A stretch of DNA of 64,000 bases from Gallibacterium genomosp. 1 (GTDB taxonomy: Bacteria > Pseudomonadota > Gammaproteobacteria > Enterobacterales > Pasteurellaceae). The translations under genes were made by a program, and so were the position numbers. The notes below the pieces were generated by a model, which did no database searches, was not told where the DNA came from, and was given only the letters and a program-made list of their open reading frames with translations. The stretch covers positions 1 to 64,000 of the forward strand of contig NZ_JPXX01000023.1 in assembly GCF_000771875.1 (NCBI RefSeq). Direction: 5' to 3'. Below, one piece after another: positions 20,038 through 27,838 of this stretch. Within the stretch, counting starts at the first letter, position 1; the number at the start of each line of letters is the position of its first letter.

Positions 20038-20502
20038 ATGGAAAATAAACAAGAAAAATTATTTTCAGCATTTAAATCTTTATTAGCAGAAGAAAAATTC
20101 AGTTCACAAAGTGAAATTGTCAACGCTTTAACCGATATGGGCTTTAAAAATATTAATCAATCCAAGGTTTCAAGGATGTTAGCAAAATTTGGTGCAGTGC
20201 GGACTAGAAACACAAAAATGGAAATGGTTTATTGTCTACCGAATGAGTTAAGCGTGCCGACAACCTCCAGCCCATTAAAAAATTTAGTACTAGATATCGA
20301 TCACAATAACCACCTTATTGTGATTAAAACCAGTCCAGGAGCGGCGCAATTAATTGCACGCTTATTAGATTCCGTCAGTAAAGCTGAAGGTATTTTAGGA
20401 ACTATTGCCGGCGATGACACCATTTTCGTGTCGCCGACAAGAGATATTCAAATTGATCAACTTATAGAGAATATTCAAGCATTATTCAACGATTCTCTAT
20501 AA
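20038..20502 (+). CDS. argR: arginine repressor ArgR
   Basis: A 154-residue hexameric regulator that represses arginine genes and assists Xer recombination in some species. The N-terminal winged helix contains the recognition segment [15 protein letters not shown]. The C-terminal hexamerisation and arginine-binding domain contains [14 protein letters not shown] and [12 protein letters not shown] prefer ATG at 20038 (MENKQEK); a TTG three codons upstream is possible but has no better ribosome site. Confidence 0.96.
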   Translation: MENKQEKLFSAFKSLLAEEKFSSQSEIVNALTDMGFKNINQSKVSRMLAKFGAVRTRNTKMEMVYCLPNELSVPTTSSPLKNLVLDIDHNNHLIVIKTSPGAAQLIARLLDSVSKAEGILGTIAGDDTIFVSPTRDIQIDQLIENIQALFNDSL

Positions 20503-20522
20503 TTTCACAAATGGGGAAGAGT

Positions 20523-21413
20523 ATGAATATACTAATTACAGGCGGTACAGGTTTTATTGGTCGAGCGGTATTGAAACAGCTCGAAAGTGAAGGGAATCAA
20601 ATTACGCTCATTTCTCGTTCACCAGAAATATATCGTTCTCAATTTTCCACCAAAACAACTATTCTTTCTTCTTTATCATCTTTCAAGAATTTAGATACAT
20701 TTGACGCTGTAATTAACCTTGCCGGCGAGCCTATTTTTGATAAACCTTGGGATAATGAACAAAAGAAATGTTTGATCGATAGCCGTGTACATATTACACA
20801 GCAATTGGTTGAACTGATTAACAGAAGCAATCAACCACCACATACCTTTATTTCCGGCTCTGCTACTGGTTATTATGGGCATAATAATCAAACTACACTC
20901 ACGGAAAAAATGCCTGCTGCTAATGATTTTCAAGGTCAACTCTGCAAACAATGGGAAAATACCGCTTTACAAGCGAATACACGAGTCTGTTTATTACGTA
21001 CCGGCTTAGTATTAGGCAGTTACGGCGGTCTGTTAGCAAAAATTCTACCGTTATATAATCACTGGTTTGGCGGTAAATTAGGTAATGGTCAACAGATTTG
21101 GTCTTGGATCAGTCTTCCGGATATGGTTAATGCGATTATTTTTCTATTAAAAAACCCTCAGTGCAGCGGTGCTTTTAATTTAGTTTCACCAAATCCGGTC
21201 AGCAATCAGGAATTCAATAAAACTTTAGCAAAACTGATGAAGCGTATTGCTATCTGCCACGTTCCTGCGTGGTTATTACGCTTAATTCTAGGCGAGCAAG
21301 CCTCATTATTGCTAAATAGTCAGAAAGTTTATCCAGAAAAACTGCTAAAAGCCGGTTTTCAATTCACGCTGCCAACCTTAGCAGATGCCTTAAACAAAAT
21401 TCTGAAAAACTGA
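20523..21413 (+). CDS. yfcH: SDR39U1-type epimerase/dehydratase family protein YfcH
   Basis: A 296-residue NAD(P)-binding protein of the TIGR01777 group, biochemical role unknown. The nucleotide motif ILITGGTGFIGRAV opens the protein; VINLAGEPIFDKPW and SGSATGYYG (with the YxxxN-like active-site area) are family segments. The short DUF1731 C-terminus follows. The start is the ATG at 20523, just after GGGGAAGAG. It may be cotranscribed with argR, 20 bases upstream. Confidence 0.88.
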   Translation: MNILITGGTGFIGRAVLKQLESEGNQITLISRSPEIYRSQFSTKTTILSSLSSFKNLDTFDAVINLAGEPIFDKPWDNEQKKCLIDSRVHITQQLVELINRSNQPPHTFISGSATGYYGHNNQTTLTEKMPAANDFQGQLCKQWENTALQANTRVCLLRTGLVLGSYGGLLAKILPLYNHWFGGKLGNGQQIWSWISLPDMVNAIIFLLKNPQCSGAFNLVSPNPVSNQEFNKTLAKLMKRIAICHVPAWLLRLILGEQASLLLNSQKVYPEKLLKAGFQFTLPTLADALNKILKN

Positions 21414-21447
21414 TTGTTTAAATATTGGTAATCACTGAAATAGCTTG

Positions 21448-21467
21448 CGGGAGGATCAAATCTCCCG
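21448..21467 (+). terminator. hairpin after yfcH
   Basis: CGGGAG and CTCCCG pair around an 8-base loop; TTTTTT follows about 25 bases later. It is a weak candidate terminator in the yfcH-ycaO gap. Confidence 0.4.
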
Positions 21468-21589
21468 TACTATCGCTACATCTTTTTTGTTTTCATCTCT
21501 TTTATTCAAATCGAAAACAAATCTATTTTAATCTTTTTCAATGCATTAAAACGCTGTAATTACTAACAATAACAAAATAAGGATAATGT

Positions 21590-23347
21590 ATGACAGAACA
21601 AACTTTTATTTTAGGCAAAGATGCCGCTTTGGAAGATTCTATTTCCAACTTCCAACAAAAATTAAAAAATCTCGGTTTCAATATTGAAGAGGCCTCTTGG
21701 CTTAATCCGGTGCCTAATGTCTGGTCGGTACACATTCGTGATAAAGAGTGTCCGCAATGCTTTTCCAACGGCAAAGGTGCCAGTAAAAAAGCGGCTCTTG
21801 CATCCGCTTTAGGTGAATATTTTGAACGTCTTTCCACCAACTACTTTTTCTCTGATTACTATTTAGGCAAAAACATTGCTGACAGTGAGTTTGTTCATTA
21901 TCCGAATGAAAAATGGTTCCCAATTGAGGATCCGGAATTACTACCGAATGGTATTCTTGATAATCAGTTGCTGGATTATTTTGATCCAAATCAGGAACTA
22001 ACACCGGATCTATTGGTCGATATTCAATCCGGTAATGATGAACGAGGTATTGTTGCATTACCTTATGTACGCCAATCCGATCAAAAAACAATCTATATTC
22101 CACAAGCAATCATCAATAATCTCTATGTGTCTAACGGAATGTCTGCGGGTAACACACAAAATGAAGCTCGCGTGCAGGGGTTATCAGAAGTTTTTGAACG
22201 TTATGTAAAAAACAAAATCATTGCCGAAGCAATCAGTTTGCCACAAATTCCAAAACAAGTATTGGATCAATATCCCTCTGTGCACGCATCGATTGCTAAA
22301 TTAGAGGAAGAAGGTTTTCCTATTTACGCATTTGATGCCTCATTAGGTGGACAATATCCAGTTATTTGCGTGGTGTTACTTAACACTCATAACGGCACTT
22401 GTTTTGCCTCTTTCGGTGCCCATCCTAACTTTGAAGTCGCATTGGAGCGTACTGTTACTGAATTATTACAAGGTAGGAGTTTAAAAGATCTTGATGTTTT
22501 TTCACCGCCATCATTCAATAATGATGATGTTGCCGATCACGCTAACTTAGAAACTCATTTTATTGATTCCAGCGGTTTGATTTCGTGGGATTTATTCAAA
22601 CAACAAAGCGATTATGAATTTGTTCATTGGGATTTTTCCGGCACAACTGCTGAAGAATATGAAAATCTGATGTCTCTGTTCCACCGTGAAAATAAAGAGG
22701 TCTACATTATGGATTATCAACATCTCGGTGTTTACGCTTGTCGTATTATCGTTCCGGGAATGTCTGATATTTATCCGGCTGACGACTTAATTTACGCCAA
22801 CAACAATATGGGAATGGATTGGCGTGAAATTATATTGGATCTACCTAATTTCAATCACGATCCAGAAACTTATCAGGAACTATTAGCAGAATTGGATGAA
22901 CAAGCGATTGACGATGCAGTGCGTGTACGAGAATTTATTGGTATCATCGCTCCGAAAAATAGCAGCTGGCAAACATTACGTATTGGCGAATTAAAATCAA
23001 TGCTTTATCTTGCCTTAGGTGATTTAGAAAACGCATTGGAATGGGCAACTTGGACATACCAAATGAATAGCTCTATTTTTAATGCTGAACAGGCTAACTA
23101 TTATCGTGCTTTGATTAATAGCCTTGAGTTATTTTTAGATGAAAATCGTGATCCAGCACAATATCGAGAAGTATTTAATCGGATGTATGGTGAAAAAGCC
23201 GTTGATTTTGCTTGGAATGCTATTAATGGTGGCAATCCGTTCTTTTTATTACCAGCTAGCGATGAAACATTATCTAATTTTAATGAACATCAAAAATTAT
23301 TACAGGCATATGAAAAACTACAAAAAGCAAAAAAAGTATTCTATTAA
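21590..23347 (+). CDS. ycaO: YcaO-domain protein (ribosomal protein S12 methylthiotransferase accessory factor)
   Basis: A 585-residue YcaO ATPase. E. coli YcaO assists RimO in beta-methylthiolation of ribosomal protein S12. The ATP/magnesium-binding glutamates lie in ALGEYFERLST and QGLSEVFERYVK, and CPQCFSNGKGASKKAAL precedes them. The C-terminal helical region (about residue 430 onward) is the TPR-like extension of E. coli-type YcaO rather than the proline-rich tail of peptide cyclodehydratases. No precursor peptide or other azole cluster gene is near, so a natural-product role is unlikely. Confidence 0.93.
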   Translation: MTEQTFILGKDAALEDSISNFQQKLKNLGFNIEEASWLNPVPNVWSVHIRDKECPQCFSNGKGASKKAALASALGEYFERLSTNYFFSDYYLGKNIADSEFVHYPNEKWFPIEDPELLPNGILDNQLLDYFDPNQELTPDLLVDIQSGNDERGIVALPYVRQSDQKTIYIPQAIINNLYVSNGMSAGNTQNEARVQGLSEVFERYVKNKIIAEAISLPQIPKQVLDQYPSVHASIAKLEEEGFPIYAFDASLGGQYPVICVVLLNTHNGTCFASFGAHPNFEVALERTVTELLQGRSLKDLDVFSPPSFNNDDVADHANLETHFIDSSGLISWDLFKQQSDYEFVHWDFSGTTAEEYENLMSLFHRENKEVYIMDYQHLGVYACRIIVPGMSDIYPADDLIYANNNMGMDWREIILDLPNFNHDPETYQELLAELDEQAIDDAVRVREFIGIIAPKNSSWQTLRIGELKSMLYLALGDLENALEWATWTYQMNSSIFNAEQANYYRALINSLELFLDENRDPAQYREVFNRMYGEKAVDFAWNAINGGNPFFLLPASDETLSNFNEHQKLLQAYEKLQKAKKVFY

Positions 23348-23357
23348 TTAACATATC

Positions 23358-23378
23358 AGGTGTGCTTAAGGCACACCT
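23358..23378 (+). terminator. hairpin after ycaO, left member of a repeat pair
   Basis: AGGTGTGC and GCACACCT pair around TTAAG-like centre bases (23358-23378). 18 of its first 19 bases recur at 27817-27835, just beyond the stop of yccS. The pair encloses the ravA-viaA segment. Confidence 0.65.
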
Positions 23379-24057
23379 CAGGTTGCTGACAAGCTTCTAT
23401 TTTTGTATTACTAAAGTATAACTCCGTATCAAAAACTGCTCTTATCATTAATTTTAATGCCAAACGGTCATATTATAAAAGTCTTGGTTTGTAAAGTAGA
23501 GACAATATCAACACTCTTGTCCTTTTGTAAGGATTTATAATATCTTAGTAATTGCTTTTTCAGTCATTTTTCATTATTTATTATCCCTTTTTGTTAAAAA
23601 TATCATCACTATTCAGGTGAAGATTAAAATAAAAGATAGTAAATCAAATTGGCTAACGTTTAGCGGTTGCTTTCAGTGTGTAATATTCGTAAGCGGATCC
23701 CTTAATACCATCAGCAGAAACTGCACTACCACCGTATTCAAGATTAAATCCAATTTTTTCTAAAAGCGGTGTAGCAACGTTCATAATGATATTTGATACT
23801 GAAATAGGTTTTTCTGCTTCCGCTTTATTTTCTTTCTGCTCATCTGCCTTTTTAATCTCTTCTAATGTTTTCGGTGTCTAATAAAGTTCGAGTTCTGAAT
23901 TTGCATTTTACAAAAAATAAAAATTTATTTTTTATCTTCAATATTCACATAATTATTTCTTTTTTATAAAAAGTTTATCCACGACACAACCTGACGCACG
24001 GATTTTTCATTGTGCTATTAAAATAATGCTCAACTTAACAAACAGAGAGGGATTTTA
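23379..24057. other. gene-poor stretch between ycaO and ravA
   Basis: 679 bases with no intact gene. It contains one degraded reading frame on the minus strand (23654-23877) and otherwise A+T-rich sequence. The last 60 bases lead into ravA, with GAGAGGGA as its ribosome site. I see no clear promoter with confidence. Confidence 0.6.
23654..23877 (-). pseudogene. unidentified C-terminal gene fragment
   Basis: An open frame of 74 codons ends at a TAG (23654-23656), but an in-frame TAG immediately precedes it and no start codon lies in the first half. The translation has a charged stretch (KKADEQKENKAEAEK) followed by NIIMNVATPLLEKIGFNLEYG. I do not recognise the family. It looks like the 3' remnant of a lost gene at the edge of the ravA-viaA segment. 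Confidence 0.45.
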
Positions 24058-25407
24058 ATGGAAAATCAATATTATTTAGAAAGCAACGTTATCGATGGGC
24101 AAGGGAAGCAGGCAAGATTGAAAAAACTGTTGCGTCAGCTTAATCAGGGAATGCACGAGCGGAAGCATATTCTTGCGGTGAGTTTGTTGGCGGCAATTGC
24201 GGGGCATAACACCTTTCTTTATGGCCCACCTGGGACGGCGAAAAGTCTGATTTCTCGCCGTTTAGCCTGTGCTTTTGAAAGCAAAAATTATTTTGAATGT
24301 TTAATGAACCGCTTCACCACCCCTGAAGAAATTTTTGGACCGATTTCGCTTAAGGCGTTAAAAGAGGATAATTATGTACGGCAGATTGAGGGCTATTTAC
24401 CCACCGCAGACTTTGCTTTCTTAGATGAAATTTGGAAATCTAGCCCTGCGATTTTGAACAATTTGCTCACGATTATTAATGAACATTTATTCAAAAATGG
24501 GAGCGACCGCATTGATGTGCCGTTGAAATCTTTGATTGCGGCATCTAATGAAATTCCTGAAGAAAATCAAGGCTTAGAAGCACTTTATGATCGCTTTATT
24601 GTGCGTATGCTCGTGCCGCCTATTCAAAACAATGCCACTTTCAACCAACTGCTCAATAGCAAGCCGAGTGCAGAAAAATTGTATATCGATCAAGATCTGA
24701 TTATTAGCAATCACGAAATGCAGCAATGGAGGCCGCAAATTCAAGAAGTGCAACTCAGCGAAGAAACCCTTGAGGTGATTCAGCAAATCCGCCAGCGGTT
24801 GAGCCAAGCAGAGCAAGAGAAAAAGAAAAAAGCGTCTAAAACAAAGAAAGGCACGGCAGAAACCACTAGTACCGAAGAAAATACAGAGGAAGAGAAAGAA
24901 GAAATCCCATCTATCTATGTGTCTGACCGCCGTTGGCAACGGGCAGCGATGTTATTAAAAGCCTCTGCCTTTTGTAATGATCGCATAGAAACCAATTTTA
25001 CCGATTTGTTTTTGCTCAAATATTGTTTATGGACAACGCCAGAAAATCGGGAATATATTGCGGAGGTTGTTGATTTAATAATTAGCATTCAAGCTAATAA
25101 AAAAACTGGCACGGATTTTATTCAGCTCTTTAGTTTAGAGAAATTAGAGAAAGAGATTTTAAATTTATATTATTATCAAGAAGATATATATCACACTGTA
25201 GTATTAGAAAATAGAAATGAATATTATTTTGTTAACATTAATACTTTAGATCATATAAATCCACACTTTAAAAATCTTATTTCTAAAAATATTAATATAA
25301 TAGAACATATCAATTTTTACATTCCTATAGATAGAAAAATTAATGAATTATTTCACCCTATTGATTATTTAGGAAATGAAATGACAGAGTATAATATAAA
25401 AAAATAA
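24058..25407 (+). CDS. ravA: MoxR-type AAA+ ATPase RavA (zero-frame product)
   Basis: A 449-residue AAA+ ATPase that works with the VWA protein ViaA; in E. coli RavA also binds the lysine decarboxylase LdcI and affects respiration and aminoglycoside sensitivity. Walker A is GPPGTAKS (56-63), Walker B FLDE (121-124), sensor 1 N164 and an arginine in YDRF (R179). A charged linker (KKKKASKTKKG) replaces the short one in E. coli, followed by the conserved YVSDRRWQRA. The frame stops at TAA 25405-25407, directly after the heptamer A-AAA-AAA; homologous-looking sequence continues in the -1 frame to 25763. The last 110 codons are very A+T-rich. Confidence 0.88.
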   Translation: MENQYYLESNVIDGQGKQARLKKLLRQLNQGMHERKHILAVSLLAAIAGHNTFLYGPPGTAKSLISRRLACAFESKNYFECLMNRFTTPEEIFGPISLKALKEDNYVRQIEGYLPTADFAFLDEIWKSSPAILNNLLTIINEHLFKNGSDRIDVPLKSLIAASNEIPEENQGLEALYDRFIVRMLVPPIQNNATFNQLLNSKPSAEKLYIDQDLIISNHEMQQWRPQIQEVQLSEETLEVIQQIRQRLSQAEQEKKKKASKTKKGTAETTSTEENTEEEKEEIPSIYVSDRRWQRAAMLLKASAFCNDRIETNFTDLFLLKYCLWTTPENREYIAEVVDLIISIQANKKTGTDFIQLFSLEKLEKEILNLYYYQEDIYHTVVLENRNEYYFVNINTLDHINPHFKNLISKNINIIEHINFYIPIDRKINELFHPIDYLGNEMTEYNIKK

Positions 25408-25432
25408 AAAATAGTGAATTTATTATTTCACT
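25398..25432 (+). promoter_or_regulatory. candidate -1 frameshift site in ravA
   Basis: The heptamer A-AAA-AAA (25398-25404) is in the correct phase for -1 slippage and is followed at once by the zero-frame TAA. A small hairpin (AGTGAA 25413-25418 with TTCACT 25427-25432) starts 8 bases after it. Slippage gives a 568-residue RavA instead of 449. A one-base loss in the A run is the simpler alternative. Confidence 0.4.
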
Positions 25433-25763
25433 TAATTTAAGAAAAGATTTTTTCTATTCTAAAATACCTATAATTTTTACACCTGACATTTTATTTAGAA
25501 AAAATGACAAAAAAACCATACACACGGAAAAGGAATTAATTTTATCAAGAAAACTAAATAAAAAGATAAAAACAATAGAAAATAAAATCAAGAAAGAGAT
25601 AAAATCACTCAATATGGAAAGATATTATGATAAAAATATATTTTTATCTTCTAAAGAAAATAAAATAAATTCAATATCTATTATTAAAAATGAAAAAAAT
25701 TTAGATATAGCAAAATTAGAATTAGAACGAATTAAAAACCTTATACCTATTCAATACAAATAA
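25404..25763 (+). other. C-terminal part of RavA in the -1 frame
   Basis: 119 codons are open in the -1 frame immediately from the slippery run to TAA at 25761-25763. The first part (IKNSEFIISLNLRKDFFY, then IPIIFTPDIL) lines up with the beta-rich LARA region of E. coli RavA, and the end (KLELERIKNLIPIQ) looks like its C-terminal helix. The rest is lysine- and asparagine-rich with coiled-coil character. No start codon with a ribosome site precedes it, so it is expressed only as a fusion, if at all. viaA begins 37 bases later. Confidence 0.6.
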
Positions 25764-25800
25764 AATACATTATCAATCCTTATTATAATATAGAGAAAAT

Positions 25801-27561
25801 ATGAAACTATCAAAATATCAACAGAACATAATAGATTCAAATAATATTTTAGAAAATGAAACTCAAGCATCAGATCTACTGGCTAAGTATCAGTCATTTT
25901 GTCAAGAGATGAAAATATACTTTGATCATAGATTTTGGCAAAAAAAGCTACAAATTGAAAAAAATGATCTTTTCTGTAATTTTATAAAATTGAAATGGAA
26001 AAATGATCTTAAAAAACTTGAAGAACTCCATTACATCTTTAATAAAAGCATAGATGAAAAATTAAAAAAAGATCATAATAATTATCTAGAACATAAAAAT
26101 AACGATGATAAATTTCTTTCTAAATACAAAAAAATACAGAAAAAAAATTATTTTGAAAAATATTATATTAAAATATCAGAATATGAAAATAATTGCTCAG
26201 AACTTTTCTTGGCACAAAAAGAACACTTAAAAAATAAAAATGAAAATTTATTTCAAAAAATAATATCTTTCCTAAACCTTAAAAATAGACATAGCTCAGA
26301 TCCAGTTTATCAACTTCTCAAAGAGTACAAAGATTTTTGTTATGAAAACAATCACATTTTTGATAAAAGATTTTGGAATAAAAAAATAAACTCAGATGAG
26401 AAAAGCGAAATTATCTATAAAGATATATTAACACACTGGGCTAAAGAACTAGATAATTTAGAATTTAGATGGAAAAAATTTTGGATATCCTCAGATTCCA
26501 AATTTTTAACAAAATGGGGAGATTCATTATTAAACCATATCGATCATCTTTTTGAATCTGGGATTTCATTTGGCAATGAAATTAAAAATATTACTCCACA
26601 AGGTCTTGAATTTTTAAAAGAACTAAACAACAAAATAAAAAAGAATAAGAAGATAAAAGATCTTCTTAATTCATTAGGTCGTTCTTTTCAAAAAAGAGAT
26701 AAAAAGAAGGTGATAAAAAAAGAAATAAAAAAAGAAATAAGGAAAGAGATAGAAAAAGAAATAGAAACTATTGAAAAACATAATCCTATCATTGATTACC
26801 ACGCAAAAGAAGAAATTACAGGTATTTATTTAAGTAAAGAACTAGAGAATATCTTACCTGCTGAATTAGCATTATTAAACAATGAGGAAAGTGCGGTATT
26901 ATTTGATCTTAAATTTTTAGAAAATAAATTAATGTGTTTTCAGCAACAAGGAACTACTCTTTCTACGGAAACCGAATATAAAATTAAACATAAAGAAATA
27001 GAGAAAGAAGTCGAGATTGAGGTCGAGGTTGAAGTAATGGTAGAAAATGAAAAGCTAGGTCCAGTAGTTTTATGTATCGATACCAGCGGTTCAATGATGG
27101 GCGATCCTGAAAATATTGCTAAAGCGATAGCACTTTATCTAGGTCAAGAAGCGAAAGCACAAAAACGGGCTTATTTTATTATTAACTTTTCTAAGCAAAT
27201 TGTAACTTATGAACATACTAAGAGAAAAACTATTGAAAACCTTATTTCTTTCCTTCAAGGTTCATTCCACGGCGGCACAGATGTCGAACCAGCATTGAAC
27301 TATGCATTAGATTTGTTGCAACGAAAAAACTATGCAAAAGCAGATGTCTTAGTGATTTCTGATTTTGAAATACCTCCATTTAGCTTAGAAATACACGAGA
27401 AGATAGAAATGCAAAAACAGAAGAAAACCAAATTTAATGCCTTAGCTATATCCAGTCAGAACAATATAAATTCGTTACTTTCCATTTTCGACAACCAATG
27501 GAAATACTCCCCAACAACAGGCGAAATTATTGATCTTACCAAGCCAACTTCATCGCCATAG
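25801..27561 (+). CDS. viaA: VWA-domain protein ViaA, long form with duplicated N-terminal module
   Basis: A 586-residue partner of RavA; E. coli ViaA has 483. The C-terminal VWA domain has an intact MIDAS: DTSGSMMG near residue 425, GGTDVEPAL and VLVISDFEI. The hinge EEITGIYLSKELENILPAELALL matches ViaA in order and spacing. The N-terminal part contains two related copies of one unit (about residues 26-80 and 171-226), each with Y..FC, FD.RFW.KK and a W plus leucine ending. A basic KEIKKEIRKEIEKEIE coiled coil joins the halves. The first two thirds are extremely A+T-rich, the VWA end is not. It probably forms an operon with ravA. Confidence 0.88.
   Translation: MKLSKYQQNIIDSNNILENETQASDLLAKYQSFCQEMKIYFDHRFWQKKLQIEKNDLFCNFIKLKWKNDLKKLEELHYIFNKSIDEKLKKDHNNYLEHKNNDDKFLSKYKKIQKKNYFEKYYIKISEYENNCSELFLAQKEHLKNKNENLFQKIISFLNLKNRHSSDPVYQLLKEYKDFCYENNHIFDKRFWNKKINSDEKSEIIYKDILTHWAKELDNLEFRWKKFWISSDSKFLTKWGDSLLNHIDHLFESGISFGNEIKNITPQGLEFLKELNNKIKKNKKIKDLLNSLGRSFQKRDKKKVIKKEIKKEIRKEIEKEIETIEKHNPIIDYHAKEEITGIYLSKELENILPAELALLNNEESAVLFDLKFLENKLMCFQQQGTTLSTETEYKIKHKEIEKEVEIEVEVEVMVENEKLGPVVLCIDTSGSMMGDPENIAKAIALYLGQEAKAQKRAYFIINFSKQIVTYEHTKRKTIENLISFLQGSFHGGTDVEPALNYALDLLQRKNYAKADVLVISDFEIPPFSLEIHEKIEMQKQKKTKFNALAISSQNNINSLLSIFDNQWKYSPTTGEIIDLTKPTSSP
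26889..26897 (+). other. Hin-type DNA uptake signal sequence
   Basis: AAGTGCGGT, preceded by another A. It is the only exact copy I noticed in the window, on either strand. It lies inside viaA where the A+T-rich block gives way to normal composition. Confidence 0.7.
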
Positions 27562-27581
27562 CCTATACGAGCAACCATTAA

Positions 27582-27740
27582 ATGCCTATTAACGCAATCA
27601 AACAGATAAAAAGCTATTTAGCAAAAATCTTAAATGCCACAACTCAAATGCTGGCATTTTATGACCTCGCTACCAAAAAAATTGCACTTACATTTTTGCT
27701 AATCTATGACGGTGTAAATACTCAACCACCGATGCGATAA
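27582..27740 (+). CDS. small hypothetical protein
   Basis: A 52-codon open frame starting MPINAIKQIKSYLAKIL and ending QPPMR, 20 bases after viaA. The middle (ALTFLLIYDGV) is hydrophobic. No clear ribosome site precedes the ATG, and I do not recognise it. It may be a remnant or chance frame; its position inside the ravA-viaA segment is the only reason to keep it. Confidence 0.25.
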   Translation: MPINAIKQIKSYLAKILNATTQMLAFYDLATKKIALTFLLIYDGVNTQPPMR

Positions 27741-27778
27741 AAGTCTTTAATTGCAGTGCTTATCATTCACTCTCTAAA

Positions 27779-27810
27779 TCAAAGATCTAGCTTTTTACCT
27801 AGATCTTTGA
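27779..27810. terminator. 12-bp stem hairpin at the end of the ravA-viaA segment
   Basis: TCAAAGATCTAG and CTAGATCTTTGA pair around CTTTTTAC. No long T run follows on either strand, so termination may be partial. It stands between viaA and the convergent yccS gene. Confidence 0.5.
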
Positions 27811-27816
27811 AATCTG

Positions 27817-27835
27817 AGGTATGCTTAAGGCACAC
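27817..27835. repeat. right copy of the ycaO-terminator hairpin sequence
   Basis: AGGTATGCTTAAGGCACAC differs at one base from 23358-23376. The two copies are direct repeats 4.46 kb apart, enclosing ravA, viaA and the flanking debris. This suggests that the segment entered at the ycaO-yccS terminator. Confidence 0.65.
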
Positions 27836-27838
27836 TAT

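Noticed and set aside
21590-23347. YcaO as part of a thiazole/oxazole peptide cluster
   Set aside because: The C-terminal helical extension is of the E. coli housekeeping type and there is no precursor peptide, dehydrogenase or partner protein nearby.
24574-24939. A 121-codon minus-strand frame inside ravA
   Set aside because: It mirrors the lysine-rich linker of RavA as a phenylalanine-leucine-rich shadow; no start signal.
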